From: Varibaculum timonense_A
Lineage (GTDB): Bacteria > Actinomycetota > Actinomycetes > Actinomycetales > Actinomycetaceae
NCBI RefSeq assembly: GCF_027694345.1
Contig: NZ_JAQEVU010000007.1
Span: forward strand, 1 to 64,000
Length of the DNA stretch: 64,000 bases
Direction of reading: 5' to 3'
The translations under genes and the position numbers were made by a program. Below are positions 32,583-41,538 of this stretch, one piece after another. Positions within the stretch are counted from its first letter, which is position 1. Each line of letters opens with the position of its first letter. Under the pieces are notes generated by a model. It had not been told where the DNA came from, searched no databases, and saw only the letters and a list, made by a program, of their open reading frames with translations.

Positions 32583-33158
32583 TTAATCCCCCTCGATTCC
32601 TAAATCTGCCAAATCCAGCGCCGCCAGATATTTCCAGCCAGCCTGATTAACCTTTTGCTTCGCTACATCACCGCGGTCTACCACTACCGCCACGCAGAGT
32701 ACTTTAGCACCTGCTTTTTCTGCCGCCTGAGCTGCTTGAATAGGAGAGCCGCCGGTAGTGGAAGTATCTTCCACGATTACCACCTGTTTGCCCGCAATAT
32801 CTGGGCCTTCAATCTGGCGTCCCATTCCGTGATCTTTAGCTTCTTTACGAACCACAAACGCATCAATATCGAGTCCGCGCGAAGCCGCCGCTTGCATAAT
32901 CGCGAAGGCCACCGGATCGGCTCCCATGGTCAGCCCGCCGACTGCGTCAATATCCTCTGGCAGAAAGCCGGCTTCTTCTAGCAGGTCAAGTAATACATGC
33001 CCGATCAGCACTGAAGCCTCATGATGCAGAGTTGAACGCCGCAAATCAATATAGAATGAGGATTTTTTGCCACTGGCCAGCGTGAAATCGCCGTATTTAA
33101 CAGATAGCTCTTTGATTAAGGAAACCAAACGAGCCTTTTGAGAATCATTAGCGGTCAT
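32583..33158 (-). CDS. pyrE: Orotate phosphoribosyltransferase
   Basis: 191 residues from ATG 33158 (MTANDSQKARLV); a longer reading to 33212 would overlap the xth start. It converts orotate and PRPP to OMP in pyrimidine synthesis. Seen: YGDFTLASGKKSSFYIDLR at the N-terminus, the loop lysines in VRKEAKDHGMGRQIEGP, and the PRPP-binding motif VVIVEDTSTTGGSPIQAA. First gene of a tight pyrE-SDR-trmH run. Functionally it belongs with carAB 4 kb away. Confidence 0.94.
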   Translation of the reverse strand: MTANDSQKARLVSLIKELSVKYGDFTLASGKKSSFYIDLRRSTLHHEASVLIGHVLLDLLEEAGFLPEDIDAVGGLTMGADPVAFAIMQAAASRGLDIDAFVVRKEAKDHGMGRQIEGPDIAGKQVVIVEDTSTTGGSPIQAAQAAEKAGAKVLCVAVVVDRGDVAKQKVNQAGWKYLAALDLADLGIEGD

Positions 33159-33199
33159 GACATTCAGTTTATCGGTTTTGTAACCGATATGGTTAGCAC

Positions 33200-34000
33200 A
33201 TGAGGATTGCAACTTGGAACGTTAATTCCATTCGCGCCCGATATGAGCGGGTAAGCGCATTTTTAGAGCGGGAAAACATTGATGTTTTGGCGATACAAGA
33301 AACCAAATGTCGCCCCGAACAGTTCCCTTATGAACCTTTTTCCGCTGCCGGATACGAGGTCGCGGCGCATGGAGCGAACCAATGGAATGGGGTGGCGATT
33401 ATTTCTCGGGTGGGTCTTAAGGACGTGCAGCGGGATTTCTCTGGGCAACCCGCCTACGGCAATCCGGGGAAGGAACCGGTAGTGGAGCCGCGCGCAATCA
33501 GCGCAAAATGTGGCGGGGTGCAGGTCTTTTCCCTCTATGTTCCCAATGGGCGGGAGCTTTCTCACCCTCACTACCGCTATAAGCTCTCCTGGCTAGAGCG
33601 GCTCCGCGAATATACGTCCTCGCTGTTAGAGGTGGATTCCCAGGCACAAATAGCACTGATGGGTGACTGGAATATCGCCCCCTTTGACCAGGATGTGTGG
33701 GATATGGAGGTGTTTGCAGACTCCACTCACGTGTCTAGGCCGGAACGGGAAGCATTTTTCGCTTTCGCAGATGCCGGTTTCACCGAAGTTACCCGCGACC
33801 TGTTTGATCAGTACACTTATTGGGACTATAAACAGCTGCGTTTCCCGCGAAATGAGGGAATGCGGATTGATTTTGCCTACTGCTCCTCTGCCCTGGCAAA
33901 ACGGGTCACGGGGGCGCAGTCTTTGCGCGAGGAACGTAAAGGCAAAGGGGCATCTGACCACGTACCGGTGATTTTAGAGGTGGCTCCCAAGATCCATTAA
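33200..34000 (+). CDS. xth: Exodeoxyribonuclease III
   Basis: 266 residues of the endonuclease/exonuclease/phosphatase superfamily; AP endonuclease and 3'-5' exonuclease in base excision repair. Seen: IATWNVNSIRARYERV (metal-binding Asn), LAIQETKC (catalytic Glu), LMGDWNIAP (Asp and Asn), GMRIDFAYCS and the final GASDHVPVI (Asp-His pair). Divergent from pyrE with 41 bp between the starts, and it ends in a 4-bp convergent overlap with the serine hydrolase gene. Confidence 0.95.
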   Translation: MRIATWNVNSIRARYERVSAFLERENIDVLAIQETKCRPEQFPYEPFSAAGYEVAAHGANQWNGVAIISRVGLKDVQRDFSGQPAYGNPGKEPVVEPRAISAKCGGVQVFSLYVPNGRELSHPHYRYKLSWLERLREYTSSLLEVDSQAQIALMGDWNIAPFDQDVWDMEVFADSTHVSRPEREAFFAFADAGFTEVTRDLFDQYTYWDYKQLRFPRNEGMRIDFAYCSSALAKRVTGAQSLREERKGKGASDHVPVILEVAPKIH

Positions 34001-34860
34001 GCGGTTTGGGCTACTTCCCGCAGGGCACGGTTTAGCTTCGGCCATAGCTGCTTGTGGAGGGCGCCGAAAGGCTCTTGCCCTAAAAAGACTGCTCCCAAAC
34101 GCGAGGTAGGGTCAATCCACAGGAAGGATCCGGATTGCCCAAAATGGCCGTAAGTATCCTCGCTGGAGCCAGGCAGCGTCCAGTGTGGGTCTTTGGCGCC
34201 GCGGATTTCACAGCCCAATCCCCAGGCATTGTCGCGGTGAAAGCCATAGCCAGGCACTACCCCAGGTAGCTGCATCCCATCACTGCGCGACCAGGCAGCA
34301 AACAGCTTTGGGGAGAGGAAACGCGGGCAGGCGGCCTCGATAGCAAATGCCAAGAGTTCCCGGAGGTTCCCGTGCATTCCCCAGGCGGGCGATTCGGACA
34401 GTTGGCGTTCTATTCCCAGGGGTGAAAGCACCATTTCTTGAGCCCAAGTAGTGAAAGGAATCCCGGAACGCTGACTGAGTAGTTCACCAAGAATCTCATA
34501 TCCAGAATTGGAATACACCCGGCGCCTACCGGTCGCGCGGGTAAACTCCCGTTTTTCATGACCCAGGCCGCTGCGGTGCGCGAGCAGGTCAGCAACACTT
34601 ACCGGGCGGGACTCGCTTACTCCTGTTAGCTGTGGCAGAGGCTCGCTCAAGTCGAGGACACCGTTTTCTACTGCCCCCAAAATAGTGCGGGAAGTTACCA
34701 GCTTGGTGACCGACATCCAAGGATAGACTTTATCCTGGTCGCCCCAGCTTCCAAGCAGCTGACAGCTCCCTGGCAAAGTTGCAGATTTAAAGGAAAAAAG
34801 CGCGCAGGAAACCGGAAAAGGAAATTGCGCTAGGACTGCGGCTACGGGGTCAAAAGCCAT
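33997..34860 (-). CDS. Beta-lactamase-family serine hydrolase (class C/esterase-like)
   Basis: 287 residues from ATG 34860 (MAFDPVAAVLAQFP), 13 bp after the TetR gene. A penicillin-binding-protein-like fold with SVTK (nucleophile Ser-x2-Lys, about residue 50), YSN (catalytic Tyr, about residue 117) and HFGQSGS in place of the KTG box. No signal peptide, so probably cytoplasmic; esterase or D-aminopeptidase activity is as likely as beta-lactam binding. Genetic coupling to a TetR gene suggests it may be under that regulator's control. Confidence 0.82.
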   Translation of the reverse strand: MAFDPVAAVLAQFPFPVSCALFSFKSATLPGSCQLLGSWGDQDKVYPWMSVTKLVTSRTILGAVENGVLDLSEPLPQLTGVSESRPVSVADLLAHRSGLGHEKREFTRATGRRRVYSNSGYEILGELLSQRSGIPFTTWAQEMVLSPLGIERQLSESPAWGMHGNLRELLAFAIEAACPRFLSPKLFAAWSRSDGMQLPGVVPGYGFHRDNAWGLGCEIRGAKDPHWTLPGSSEDTYGHFGQSGSFLWIDPTSRLGAVFLGQEPFGALHKQLWPKLNRALREVAQTA

Positions 34861-34873
34861 AGCGGCATTATCC

Positions 34874-35869
34874 TTAGAAAGGACGAGCAGCCATAACTGC
34901 GGTAAGTGCCGCCACCGCTTCACGCGGCACGACGCCAACATCCGCCAAAGTGTTGTATTCCTCGGTTTCGAGAACGCTGTTGATAACCAAACGCCCCAGC
35001 AAGTCGATACTGAGAGCCTGGTTTTCCTGCGCGTATTCGAGGTCGTTCGCGTTTAGAATGCCGGAACGAACAATCTTGTCCAAGATTTCTTCCGGTACAT
35101 CCGACAGACCGTATTTCTCCATTTCCTGGGAGGAAAGACTGATGTAGCCCTTTTCCAACAGGTCTTCCAAAGTAAAACCAGCAGCCTGTTCGATAGCGGC
35201 CATTGCGGAGGGGGTGGCAAAACCGCTGGACATGATGGCGCGCAGTGCCTTGGGGTTGGACAAGTCTACCTGGTTAATAATCAAGTTAGTGAGGGAGGCG
35301 ACTACGTCTACCCCGTCACGGTTATAGAGCCACTGAATATGCAGCCCGTACCATTCGGCTAACAGGGAATGACCAAGTGATTTAGGATCTGCATCCTGGT
35401 TGATAAGCTCATCTTCTTGTAGCTGAGTAAAAGCAGAGGTAAGTACCTTTTGTAGCCCTTCAAATCGGGCTGCGAAGTGATCATGTGCCGGGTGAACTTC
35501 GTTTGAGGCTTCCACCGAGAGCATACATTCCATTTCCACGATTGTGGGATTGGAGCTGAGCTCGGTAGATAGCTGGGTGAAGGCGTTAAACACTTCAAAC
35601 GGCTGCATATGCCGCATTGCTTGAATATCGAAATGGGAGCGATCTTCATAGCGTTCAATAACCGCCATGAGTAGGGCTTCTTTGGAGGGAAAATGGTAGA
35701 TAACCCCAGGGTGAGAAATGCCGACCCGCCGAGCCACGTCGCGCATAGATAAACCGTGGTAGCCGACTTCCGTAATCATATCTACGGTTGCGTCAAGTAT
35801 GGCTTCACGGCGAGCCACGCCACCGGCGTACGACCCGCGTTCCCCGCTCTTATGTGCTGGTTTGGGCAC
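34874..35869 (-). CDS. TetR-family regulator with long C-terminal extension
   Basis: 331 residues from GTG 35869, chosen because GGGAGGGG lies about ten bases upstream; GTG 35890 is an alternative. The HTH is standard (REAILDATVDMITEVGYHGL, then MRDVARRVGISHPGVIYHFP). The ligand-binding core ends near residue 190. About 130 residues follow that ordinary TetR proteins of about 200 residues lack; they look all-helical (FTLEDLLEKGYISLSSQEME, ILDKIVRSGILNANDLEYAQ). A C10 tract lies about 160 bp upstream. The regulator presumably controls itself and the serine hydrolase behind it; the ligand is unknown. Confidence 0.82.
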   Translation of the reverse strand: MPKPAHKSGERGSYAGGVARREAILDATVDMITEVGYHGLSMRDVARRVGISHPGVIYHFPSKEALLMAVIERYEDRSHFDIQAMRHMQPFEVFNAFTQLSTELSSNPTIVEMECMLSVEASNEVHPAHDHFAARFEGLQKVLTSAFTQLQEDELINQDADPKSLGHSLLAEWYGLHIQWLYNRDGVDVVASLTNLIINQVDLSNPKALRAIMSSGFATPSAMAAIEQAAGFTLEDLLEKGYISLSSQEMEKYGLSDVPEEILDKIVRSGILNANDLEYAQENQALSIDLLGRLVINSVLETEEYNTLADVGVVPREAVAALTAVMAARPF

Positions 35870-36024
35870 CTGGGCATCCCCTCCCTTCACTTCACCTAGT
35901 ACTTATGTCCTATCCATCGCTTACATAAGAATACCTAAGCTTTAACCAGGATACAGTCTTTCCCCGAAAAATACATAACGAATTAACAATTTTTTTAATT
36001 TTTACTTCTGGGTACAAGAACTTA

Positions 36025-36034
36025 CCCCCCCCCC
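36025..36034. repeat. C10/G10 homopolymer in the region upstream of the TetR gene
   Basis: Ten C on the plus strand. On the minus strand it lies between TTGAAC (-35-like) and TAAGTT (-10-like) with an 18-bp spacer that it mostly occupies, so a change in tract length would change promoter spacing. The promoter itself is a guess; the tract is direct observation. Confidence 0.7.
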
Positions 36035-36151
36035 GAAAATCTGTTCAACCTGGATAAGATAAACAAATAACCACCATATTTAAACATTTGTTTTACTGAC
36101 CCCAGATTAGACATCGAGACATAACCCTCAAGATTTCCACACGGACTGTCA

Positions 36152-38773
36152 TCAAATTATTTGAAGATTAAAACGAGCTGAGTTGGGGATAACCGATTCC
36201 GGAACTTTCACCGTAAGCTCGGAGCCATCTTCCCACTTGCCCGCCAACAATCCTTGCGCCAATTGGTCGCCAATCTCACTTTGAATCAGGCGACGCAGCG
36301 GACGAGCCCCAAATGCCGGGTCATACCCGCGGTTAGCTAACCACTGCTTCGCTTGCTCACTCACATTCAGTTTCAAACGGCGCGAAGCCAGACGCTCCAT
36401 CAGCTGTCCCAACTGCAAATCCACGATTTTAGCGAGTTGAGCCCGGCTGAGCGGCTTAAAAATCAAAACCTCATCTAAACGGTTCAGGAACTCGGGACGG
36501 AAATGATTCTTCACCGCTTCCTTAACCAGCCGCTCTTTCTCTGCTTCTGCCAGGTCTTTCTCAGTCAAATACTGCGAACCCAAGTTAGAGGTGAGCACCA
36601 AAATTGTGTTGCGAAAATCCACCACTCGCCCTTGACCATCCGTAAGGCGACCATCATCTAAGACCTGCAGCAACACATGGAAGATTTCTGGATGCGCTTT
36701 TTCGACTTCATCAAGCAGAATTACCGAATAGGGACGCCGCCGCACTGCCTCGGTGAGCTGCCCGCCCTCTTCATACCCCACATATCCAGGAGGCGCCCCG
36801 ATTAGGCGCGATACCGAGTGCTTTTCTCCGTATTCGCTCATATCGATGCGCACCATCGCGGCAGGATCATCAAAGAGGAAAGCCGCTAAGGACTTGGCAA
36901 GCTCGGTCTTCCCCACCCCGGTTGGCCCTAGGAACAGGAAAGATCCCGTCGGACGATTAGGGTCGGAGATTCCTGCCCGCGAGCGCCGCACCGCATCAGC
37001 AACCGCCTGAACTGCCGGTTCTTGCCCGATTAGTCGTTTACCAATCTCGGTTTCCATATGCAGCAGTTTTTCGGTTTCGGTTTGCAGCATTTTCCCGGTA
37101 GGAATCCCGGTCCAGGACTCCACCACTTCGGCCACTTCGGTAGGACCGACTTTTTCGACTACCATTACCGGTAAGTCACCGCTTTCCTGCTCCTGCTTTT
37201 CCGCAGCGGCAATCGCGGCCTGGATTTGCGGAATTTCTCCGTTTTGTAGCCGGCCAGCCTTTTCCCAGTCGCCACTGCGCATTGCCCGCTCTAGCTTGGT
37301 GTTTAGCTTATCGAGTTGCGCGCGCAAATCCCCCACTTTATTGCGGGAGGCTTTTTCAGATTCCCACCGTATATTCAAGTCATCCAAGACTTGTTGTTCC
37401 TTGGCGATTTCCGCGCGCAAGTCTGCTAGCCGGGCTTTGCTCTGCTCATCTAGGCCTTCCCCTTCGGAATCTGCCAGGTAGGCTGCTTCCATTTTCAGTC
37501 GGTCTACCTGGCGACGTTTTTCGTCTACTTCCACGGGACTGGAATCTAGCTCCATTCGCAGCCGGGAAGCGGCCTCGTCAATCAGGTCAATAGCTTTATC
37601 TGGCAGGTTACGTTCGGTGATATAACGGTCGGATAGTTTTGCCGCCGCCACCAGCGCCCCATCGGTAATCGTAACCTTATGGTGTGCCTCGTATTTGGGG
37701 GCAATCCCGCGCAAAATCGCTACCGTATCTTCTACGCTAGGTTCGGCTACGAACACCTGTTGGAAGCGGCGCTCTAACGCCGGGTCTTTCTCGATATTTT
37801 GTCGATACTCGTCCAGGGTGGTGGCTCCCACCATCCGTAGTTCGCCGCGCGCCAGCATGGGTTTAATCATGTTGCCGGCATCCATCGCCCCCTCAGAGCC
37901 ACCCCCAGCCCCTACTACCGTATGCAGTTCGTCAATAAAGGTAACCACTTGTCCATCGGCATTTTTGATTTCTTCGAGGACGGCTTTCAGGCGTTCTTCA
38001 AATTCGCCGCGATATTTGGCGCCCGCGACCATCGCCCCGATATCTAGGCTAATCAGTTTCTTATTTTGCAAGGATTGGGGAACGTCTCCGGCTACAATCC
38101 GTTGCGCTAGACCCTCTACCACTGCGGTTTTACCTACCCCGGCCTCTCCGATTAGCACCGGGTTGTTTTTGGTGCGCCGCGAGAGCACTTGGATTACGCG
38201 GCGAATTTCTTTATCGCGTCCAATTACGGGATCGAGTTTGCCGCTACGGGCTACTTCCGTCAGGTCACGACCATATTTTTTCAAGGCCTGGAAGGAGGCT
38301 TCCGGGTCTTGCGACGTGACCGGGTCTTTGCGAAGTTCTTTGAGTTTGGCACGCAACGCCTTCACGCTGGCTCCGGCAGCATTTAGCAGCCGGCTAGCCC
38401 CAGTTTCCCCCTCGGATTCATCGGCGAGGGCGATTAACAGGTGTTCCGTGGATACGTATTCATCGCTGAGTTCACGCGCCAGTTCGCTGGCTTTCTTGAT
38501 AACGCGGCGCATAGCCAGGGAGGTTTGCACTTCTCCGACGGAACTGCCGGTGACGCTAGGCAGTTTTCCCAGCATTTGATGGAGGGGCGCATTAATCTGC
38601 TGAGTGCGATTTGGTACTAACGTGTCCAGAAGCGCAAAGGCTATCGAGTCGGTTTGTCCCAGTAACGCATTCAACAGATGTTCTGGTTCTACCTGGGGAT
38701 TGTTATTTACCTGCGCGGTTTGTACCGCATCCCCTAAGGCAGCTTGTGATTTAACAGTAAGTTTGGTTTCCAT
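36152..38773 (-). CDS. clpB: ClpB disaggregase
   Basis: 873 residues from ATG 38773, with GGGAGG six bases upstream. Hexameric AAA+ unfoldase that rescues aggregated proteins with DnaK. Order: N domain (1-145), NBD1 (GEAGVGKTAVVEG; Walker B VVTFIDELHTV), the coiled-coil M domain inserted near residues 400-520 (ADLRAEIAKEQQVLDD), NBD2 (GPTGVGKTELAK; VILLDEVEKAH), then the small C domain. The M domain distinguishes it from ClpA/ClpC. A perfect HAIR operator lies 63 bp upstream, placing it under HspR. Confidence 0.97.
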   Translation of the reverse strand: METKLTVKSQAALGDAVQTAQVNNNPQVEPEHLLNALLGQTDSIAFALLDTLVPNRTQQINAPLHQMLGKLPSVTGSSVGEVQTSLAMRRVIKKASELARELSDEYVSTEHLLIALADESEGETGASRLLNAAGASVKALRAKLKELRKDPVTSQDPEASFQALKKYGRDLTEVARSGKLDPVIGRDKEIRRVIQVLSRRTKNNPVLIGEAGVGKTAVVEGLAQRIVAGDVPQSLQNKKLISLDIGAMVAGAKYRGEFEERLKAVLEEIKNADGQVVTFIDELHTVVGAGGGSEGAMDAGNMIKPMLARGELRMVGATTLDEYRQNIEKDPALERRFQQVFVAEPSVEDTVAILRGIAPKYEAHHKVTITDGALVAAAKLSDRYITERNLPDKAIDLIDEAASRLRMELDSSPVEVDEKRRQVDRLKMEAAYLADSEGEGLDEQSKARLADLRAEIAKEQQVLDDLNIRWESEKASRNKVGDLRAQLDKLNTKLERAMRSGDWEKAGRLQNGEIPQIQAAIAAAEKQEQESGDLPVMVVEKVGPTEVAEVVESWTGIPTGKMLQTETEKLLHMETEIGKRLIGQEPAVQAVADAVRRSRAGISDPNRPTGSFLFLGPTGVGKTELAKSLAAFLFDDPAAMVRIDMSEYGEKHSVSRLIGAPPGYVGYEEGGQLTEAVRRRPYSVILLDEVEKAHPEIFHVLLQVLDDGRLTDGQGRVVDFRNTILVLTSNLGSQYLTEKDLAEAEKERLVKEAVKNHFRPEFLNRLDEVLIFKPLSRAQLAKIVDLQLGQLMERLASRRLKLNVSEQAKQWLANRGYDPAFGARPLRRLIQSEIGDQLAQGLLAGKWEDGSELTVKVPESVIPNSARFNLQII

Positions 38774-38835
38774 TTTTTCCTCCCATGTTCCCATCCGGGT
38801 GGGATGGGGTGTTGCTATTTAGTCCAACACCCTGA

Positions 38836-38860
38836 AAGTTGAGTTTATTCCACTCAACTT
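38836..38860 (-). promoter_or_regulatory. HAIR operator (HspR site) upstream of clpB
   Basis: AAGTTGAGT-TTATTCC-ACTCAACTT, a perfect 9-bp inverted repeat with 7-bp spacing. It matches the known HspR HAIR consensus CTTGAGT-N7-ACTCAAG at 12 of 14 positions. hspR itself is encoded 1.2 kb upstream. Confidence 0.85.
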
Positions 38861-39047
38861 GCCTATTAAGTCACGCTCACCTCTCAAAGCGCTATTCGCC
38901 CTCCCCGCTTTCTAAAACATCAAGCCCAGGCAAAAGCGCAGAAATCAACCCAGAAAAGAGATAGCAATAGAGGATTTAAGACTTAAAACCTAGCGTGAAC
39001 CCTCACGTCAGCTAAAAAAGATAGACGAATCCTAATATTTAAGAACC

Positions 39048-40028
39048 CTAACGATAATAAGAGGCGGTAATCAAGGCTTGGCGATTATCCCTGCCCCGTT
39101 TAACCGTCCAAACAATCCCCCAAATCATCAGCCCCAAACCGGCAAGCCCGATAAGAGTAGGAATCCCAAAAACCCACCCTAGGAAACCAAAAGAAAGATT
39201 AGGAATCAAACCGATAGACTCGATTTGAGTATTGGACGAAGAAGTGCAATCAACCTTAAGTTTGCCCGAACCACTAATCGCATAGGAATACACGGCAGAC
39301 CCATTTTTGTCCTCTTGCAAGGATTCAGCCAACGCAACCCCAAACGAATCACCACTTTCAGGCTCTATAACCTCGCCATTAAAAGTAGCTTCACATTTAA
39401 CATCCTTGGGGTTACTAGCTTCGACTATCAGTGCAGTATGTCCCGAAAACTCGTCTACCCGCTCGATACTGTTTTTACCCTCAAGCATGTCAAAATCAGA
39501 GACTGTATCGGTAGCCCACCCAATTATCAGACCAAAAAACGCGAGCGGAGCAGCAACTAGCATCATTACAATCCCAACAACCAATACCGTAATCGGTACG
39601 GCGCGAGATTTCACCGGGCGAGGCGGATAGGAGGAACCACCCCCTAATCCGGAAAAACTGCCTGCCGCCATATTTCCCGGTCCCGGCGTAACTGGCATTC
39701 CCGCTGGTGAATTAGTATTCCAAGAGTAATCGCTGTCTGGATACCTGGGGGGAATCGGTAAAGGAGCACCGCCATTACCTGCTGGCTGCGAAGGAGTAGC
39801 GCCACCTGCTGGGAAAGCTGTAGGCAAGGGCGCAGCGCCATTGCCGTTTGGAACACTAAAACTAGCTTCATTTACAGGATTTTGCGAGGGCGATACAGTA
39901 TTTGATACCGAGGGCGCATGGTCATTCTTGCCCACCTGCGCGGGATTTCCCGAATATAACTGACCATCAAGCACCCACTGCTCCTGATCATTTGAGTTAG
40001 CTCCAAATTGATTCGGGGTTTGTCCCAT
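39048..40028 (-). CDS. Membrane protein with proline-rich N-terminus (unknown function)
   Basis: 326 residues from ATG 40028 (MGQTPNQFGAN), preceded by GGGAGGAACA; longer in-frame starts run into hspR. The N-terminal 130 residues are a Pro/Gly/Asn-rich cytoplasmic tail. One membrane segment follows (AVPITVLVVGIVMMLVAAPLA), then an extracytoplasmic domain of about 90 residues with two cysteines, and a second segment near the C-terminus (FLGWVFGIPTLIGLAGLGLM) ending in a basic tail. No family recognised. It lies 38 bp behind hspR and may be the last gene of the chaperone operon. Confidence 0.75.
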   Translation of the reverse strand: MGQTPNQFGANSNDQEQWVLDGQLYSGNPAQVGKNDHAPSVSNTVSPSQNPVNEASFSVPNGNGAAPLPTAFPAGGATPSQPAGNGGAPLPIPPRYPDSDYSWNTNSPAGMPVTPGPGNMAAGSFSGLGGGSSYPPRPVKSRAVPITVLVVGIVMMLVAAPLAFFGLIIGWATDTVSDFDMLEGKNSIERVDEFSGHTALIVEASNPKDVKCEATFNGEVIEPESGDSFGVALAESLQEDKNGSAVYSYAISGSGKLKVDCTSSSNTQIESIGLIPNLSFGFLGWVFGIPTLIGLAGLGLMIWGIVWTVKRGRDNRQALITASYYR

Positions 40029-40066
40029 TGTTCCTCCCATAAAAAGATTTATCCCCATTGTAAAGG

Positions 40067-40510
40067 CTAATAACGCTTTCCACCCCAAAGAACTATTTGC
40101 CCAGGTAAATAGGGCACAAGTTCCTGACCAACTGGAGCGCGAGAAGTCGGAAATTTAGTTAAGGGAGATACTTCCCCATTGGGACCGGCTGAAAATACCC
40201 GTCCTCGTCCTCGTTCATAAATAGCTAGCCGTTGCCGCAGCTGCTGATTTTCTGCCACCAAGCGAGACAGGGCGCGTTGCAGCTTGAGCACCTGTTTAAT
40301 CCCCGCCAGATTCATCCCCTCTTCCTGAGACAGGCGCTGCACTTCCCGCAGCTCCGCAATATCTTGCGCGCTGTAGCGACGCCCCCTGCCCTTGGTACGC
40401 CGCGGAATCACCAACCCAATCCGGTCATATTGCCGCAGCGTTTGCGGATGCATACCGGCAAGCTCGGCAGCCACCGAAATCACATAGAGAGTTTCTATAC
40501 CGCCAGACAT
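40067..40510 (-). CDS. hspR: Heat-shock repressor HspR (MerR family)
   Basis: 147 residues. The MerR-type HTH YVISVAAELAGMHPQTLRQY-DRIGLVIPRR is followed by RGRRYSAQDIAELREVQRLSQEEGMNLAGIKQVL and a helical tail, as in actinobacterial HspR. It represses the dnaK operon and clpB by binding HAIR sites, with DnaK as co-repressor in species studied. Its ATG overlaps the dnaJ stop (TAATG), so translation is coupled. The C-terminal 40 residues are less conserved. Confidence 0.94.
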   Translation of the reverse strand: MSGGIETLYVISVAAELAGMHPQTLRQYDRIGLVIPRRTKGRGRRYSAQDIAELREVQRLSQEEGMNLAGIKQVLKLQRALSRLVAENQQLRQRLAIYERGRGRVFSAGPNGEVSPLTKFPTSRAPVGQELVPYLPGQIVLWGGKRY

Positions 40511-41517
40511 TAGCGTCCCTCAAGATGACTGCGAGGATTAAAGTCAGGGTGATCTGCGGCAATCGCACTCGCTAGCTGCTTCGCAATATCAACCACCCGA
40601 TTAGAGGGATAGGCAGGATTAACGATTTGCACCCTGGCCACCACATCTAGACCGTCCAGTCCTTTACCCCGTAATCGGAGTTTGGTTCCACTGTCAGCTC
40701 CTGCCGGAATCTTAATGGTCGCTTGTTTGCCTCCCAAGAGCGGGATTTGTACTTTCGCACCTACCAGCGCCTCAGCAGCAGTGACCGGCAGCTGCATTTG
40801 CAAGGCTTTCCCATCAAAGGAATACACCGAATCCGGTTTGACGTGTACCGTTACCACCAGGTCGCCATTACCCGCTGGCCCTGGTCGCCCTTTCCCGCGC
40901 AGACGCAGCTTCTTGCCGTCACGAATCTTGCCAGGAATGCGTACGGTCATAGTTTTCCCGTCCACCCCAAGTTTCATCGTGCTGCCGGACATAGCGGTAG
41001 CAAAATCTAGAGTGACCTCGGCAGCTAAATCTTGACCTTTCTCACGCCCAAAACCGCCACCAGCTCCAGATCCGAAACCTCCGGGAGCGCCATAACCGCC
41101 GCGCGTTCCGCCGGAAAATAGCGACCCCAGCATAGAACCCAAATCGCCTTCGCCCAGGTTAAACCTAGCGGAGCCGCCCCCCGGAGCGGTTCCTGCCCCA
41201 AACATAGAGGCGAACACGTCTTCGAAGCCTCCGGCCCCACCACGACCTGAAGTGGGGCCGGCGCTGAAACGGGCACCACCGCCCGCCATAGCGCGAATCG
41301 CATCATATTGCCGTTTTTTTTCCGGGTCAGAAAGCACCTGGTAGGCTTCGCCAATCGACTTGAATTTTTCCTCGGCGGCTTTATCACCAGGGTTTTGATC
41401 GGGATGATATTTACGCGCCAGTTTCCGGTAAGCTTTCTTAATCGCGGCCTGATCTGCTTTTTTTGACACCCCGAGGGCAGCGTAGAAGTCTTTATCTACC
41501 CAATCCTGTCCTGCCAT
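40510..41517 (-). CDS. dnaJ: DnaJ-type co-chaperone without zinc finger (CbpA-like)
   Basis: 335 residues. J domain (residues 5-75) with the essential HPD in KYHPDQNPGD, then a Gly/Phe-rich linker (80-160) and two beta-barrel client-binding domains. The central four CxxCxGxG zinc modules are absent: the protein has no cysteine at all, so it belongs to the class B/CbpA-like J proteins. It stimulates the DnaK ATPase. It sits between grpE (21-bp gap) and hspR (1-bp overlap) in the dnaK operon. Confidence 0.93.
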   Translation of the reverse strand: MAGQDWVDKDFYAALGVSKKADQAAIKKAYRKLARKYHPDQNPGDKAAEEKFKSIGEAYQVLSDPEKKRQYDAIRAMAGGGARFSAGPTSGRGGAGGFEDVFASMFGAGTAPGGGSARFNLGEGDLGSMLGSLFSGGTRGGYGAPGGFGSGAGGGFGREKGQDLAAEVTLDFATAMSGSTMKLGVDGKTMTVRIPGKIRDGKKLRLRGKGRPGPAGNGDLVVTVHVKPDSVYSFDGKALQMQLPVTAAEALVGAKVQIPLLGGKQATIKIPAGADSGTKLRLRGKGLDGLDVVARVQIVNPAYPSNRVVDIAKQLASAIAADHPDFNPRSHLEGR

Positions 41518-41538
41518 GAATGCTCACCTCCTTAATCC

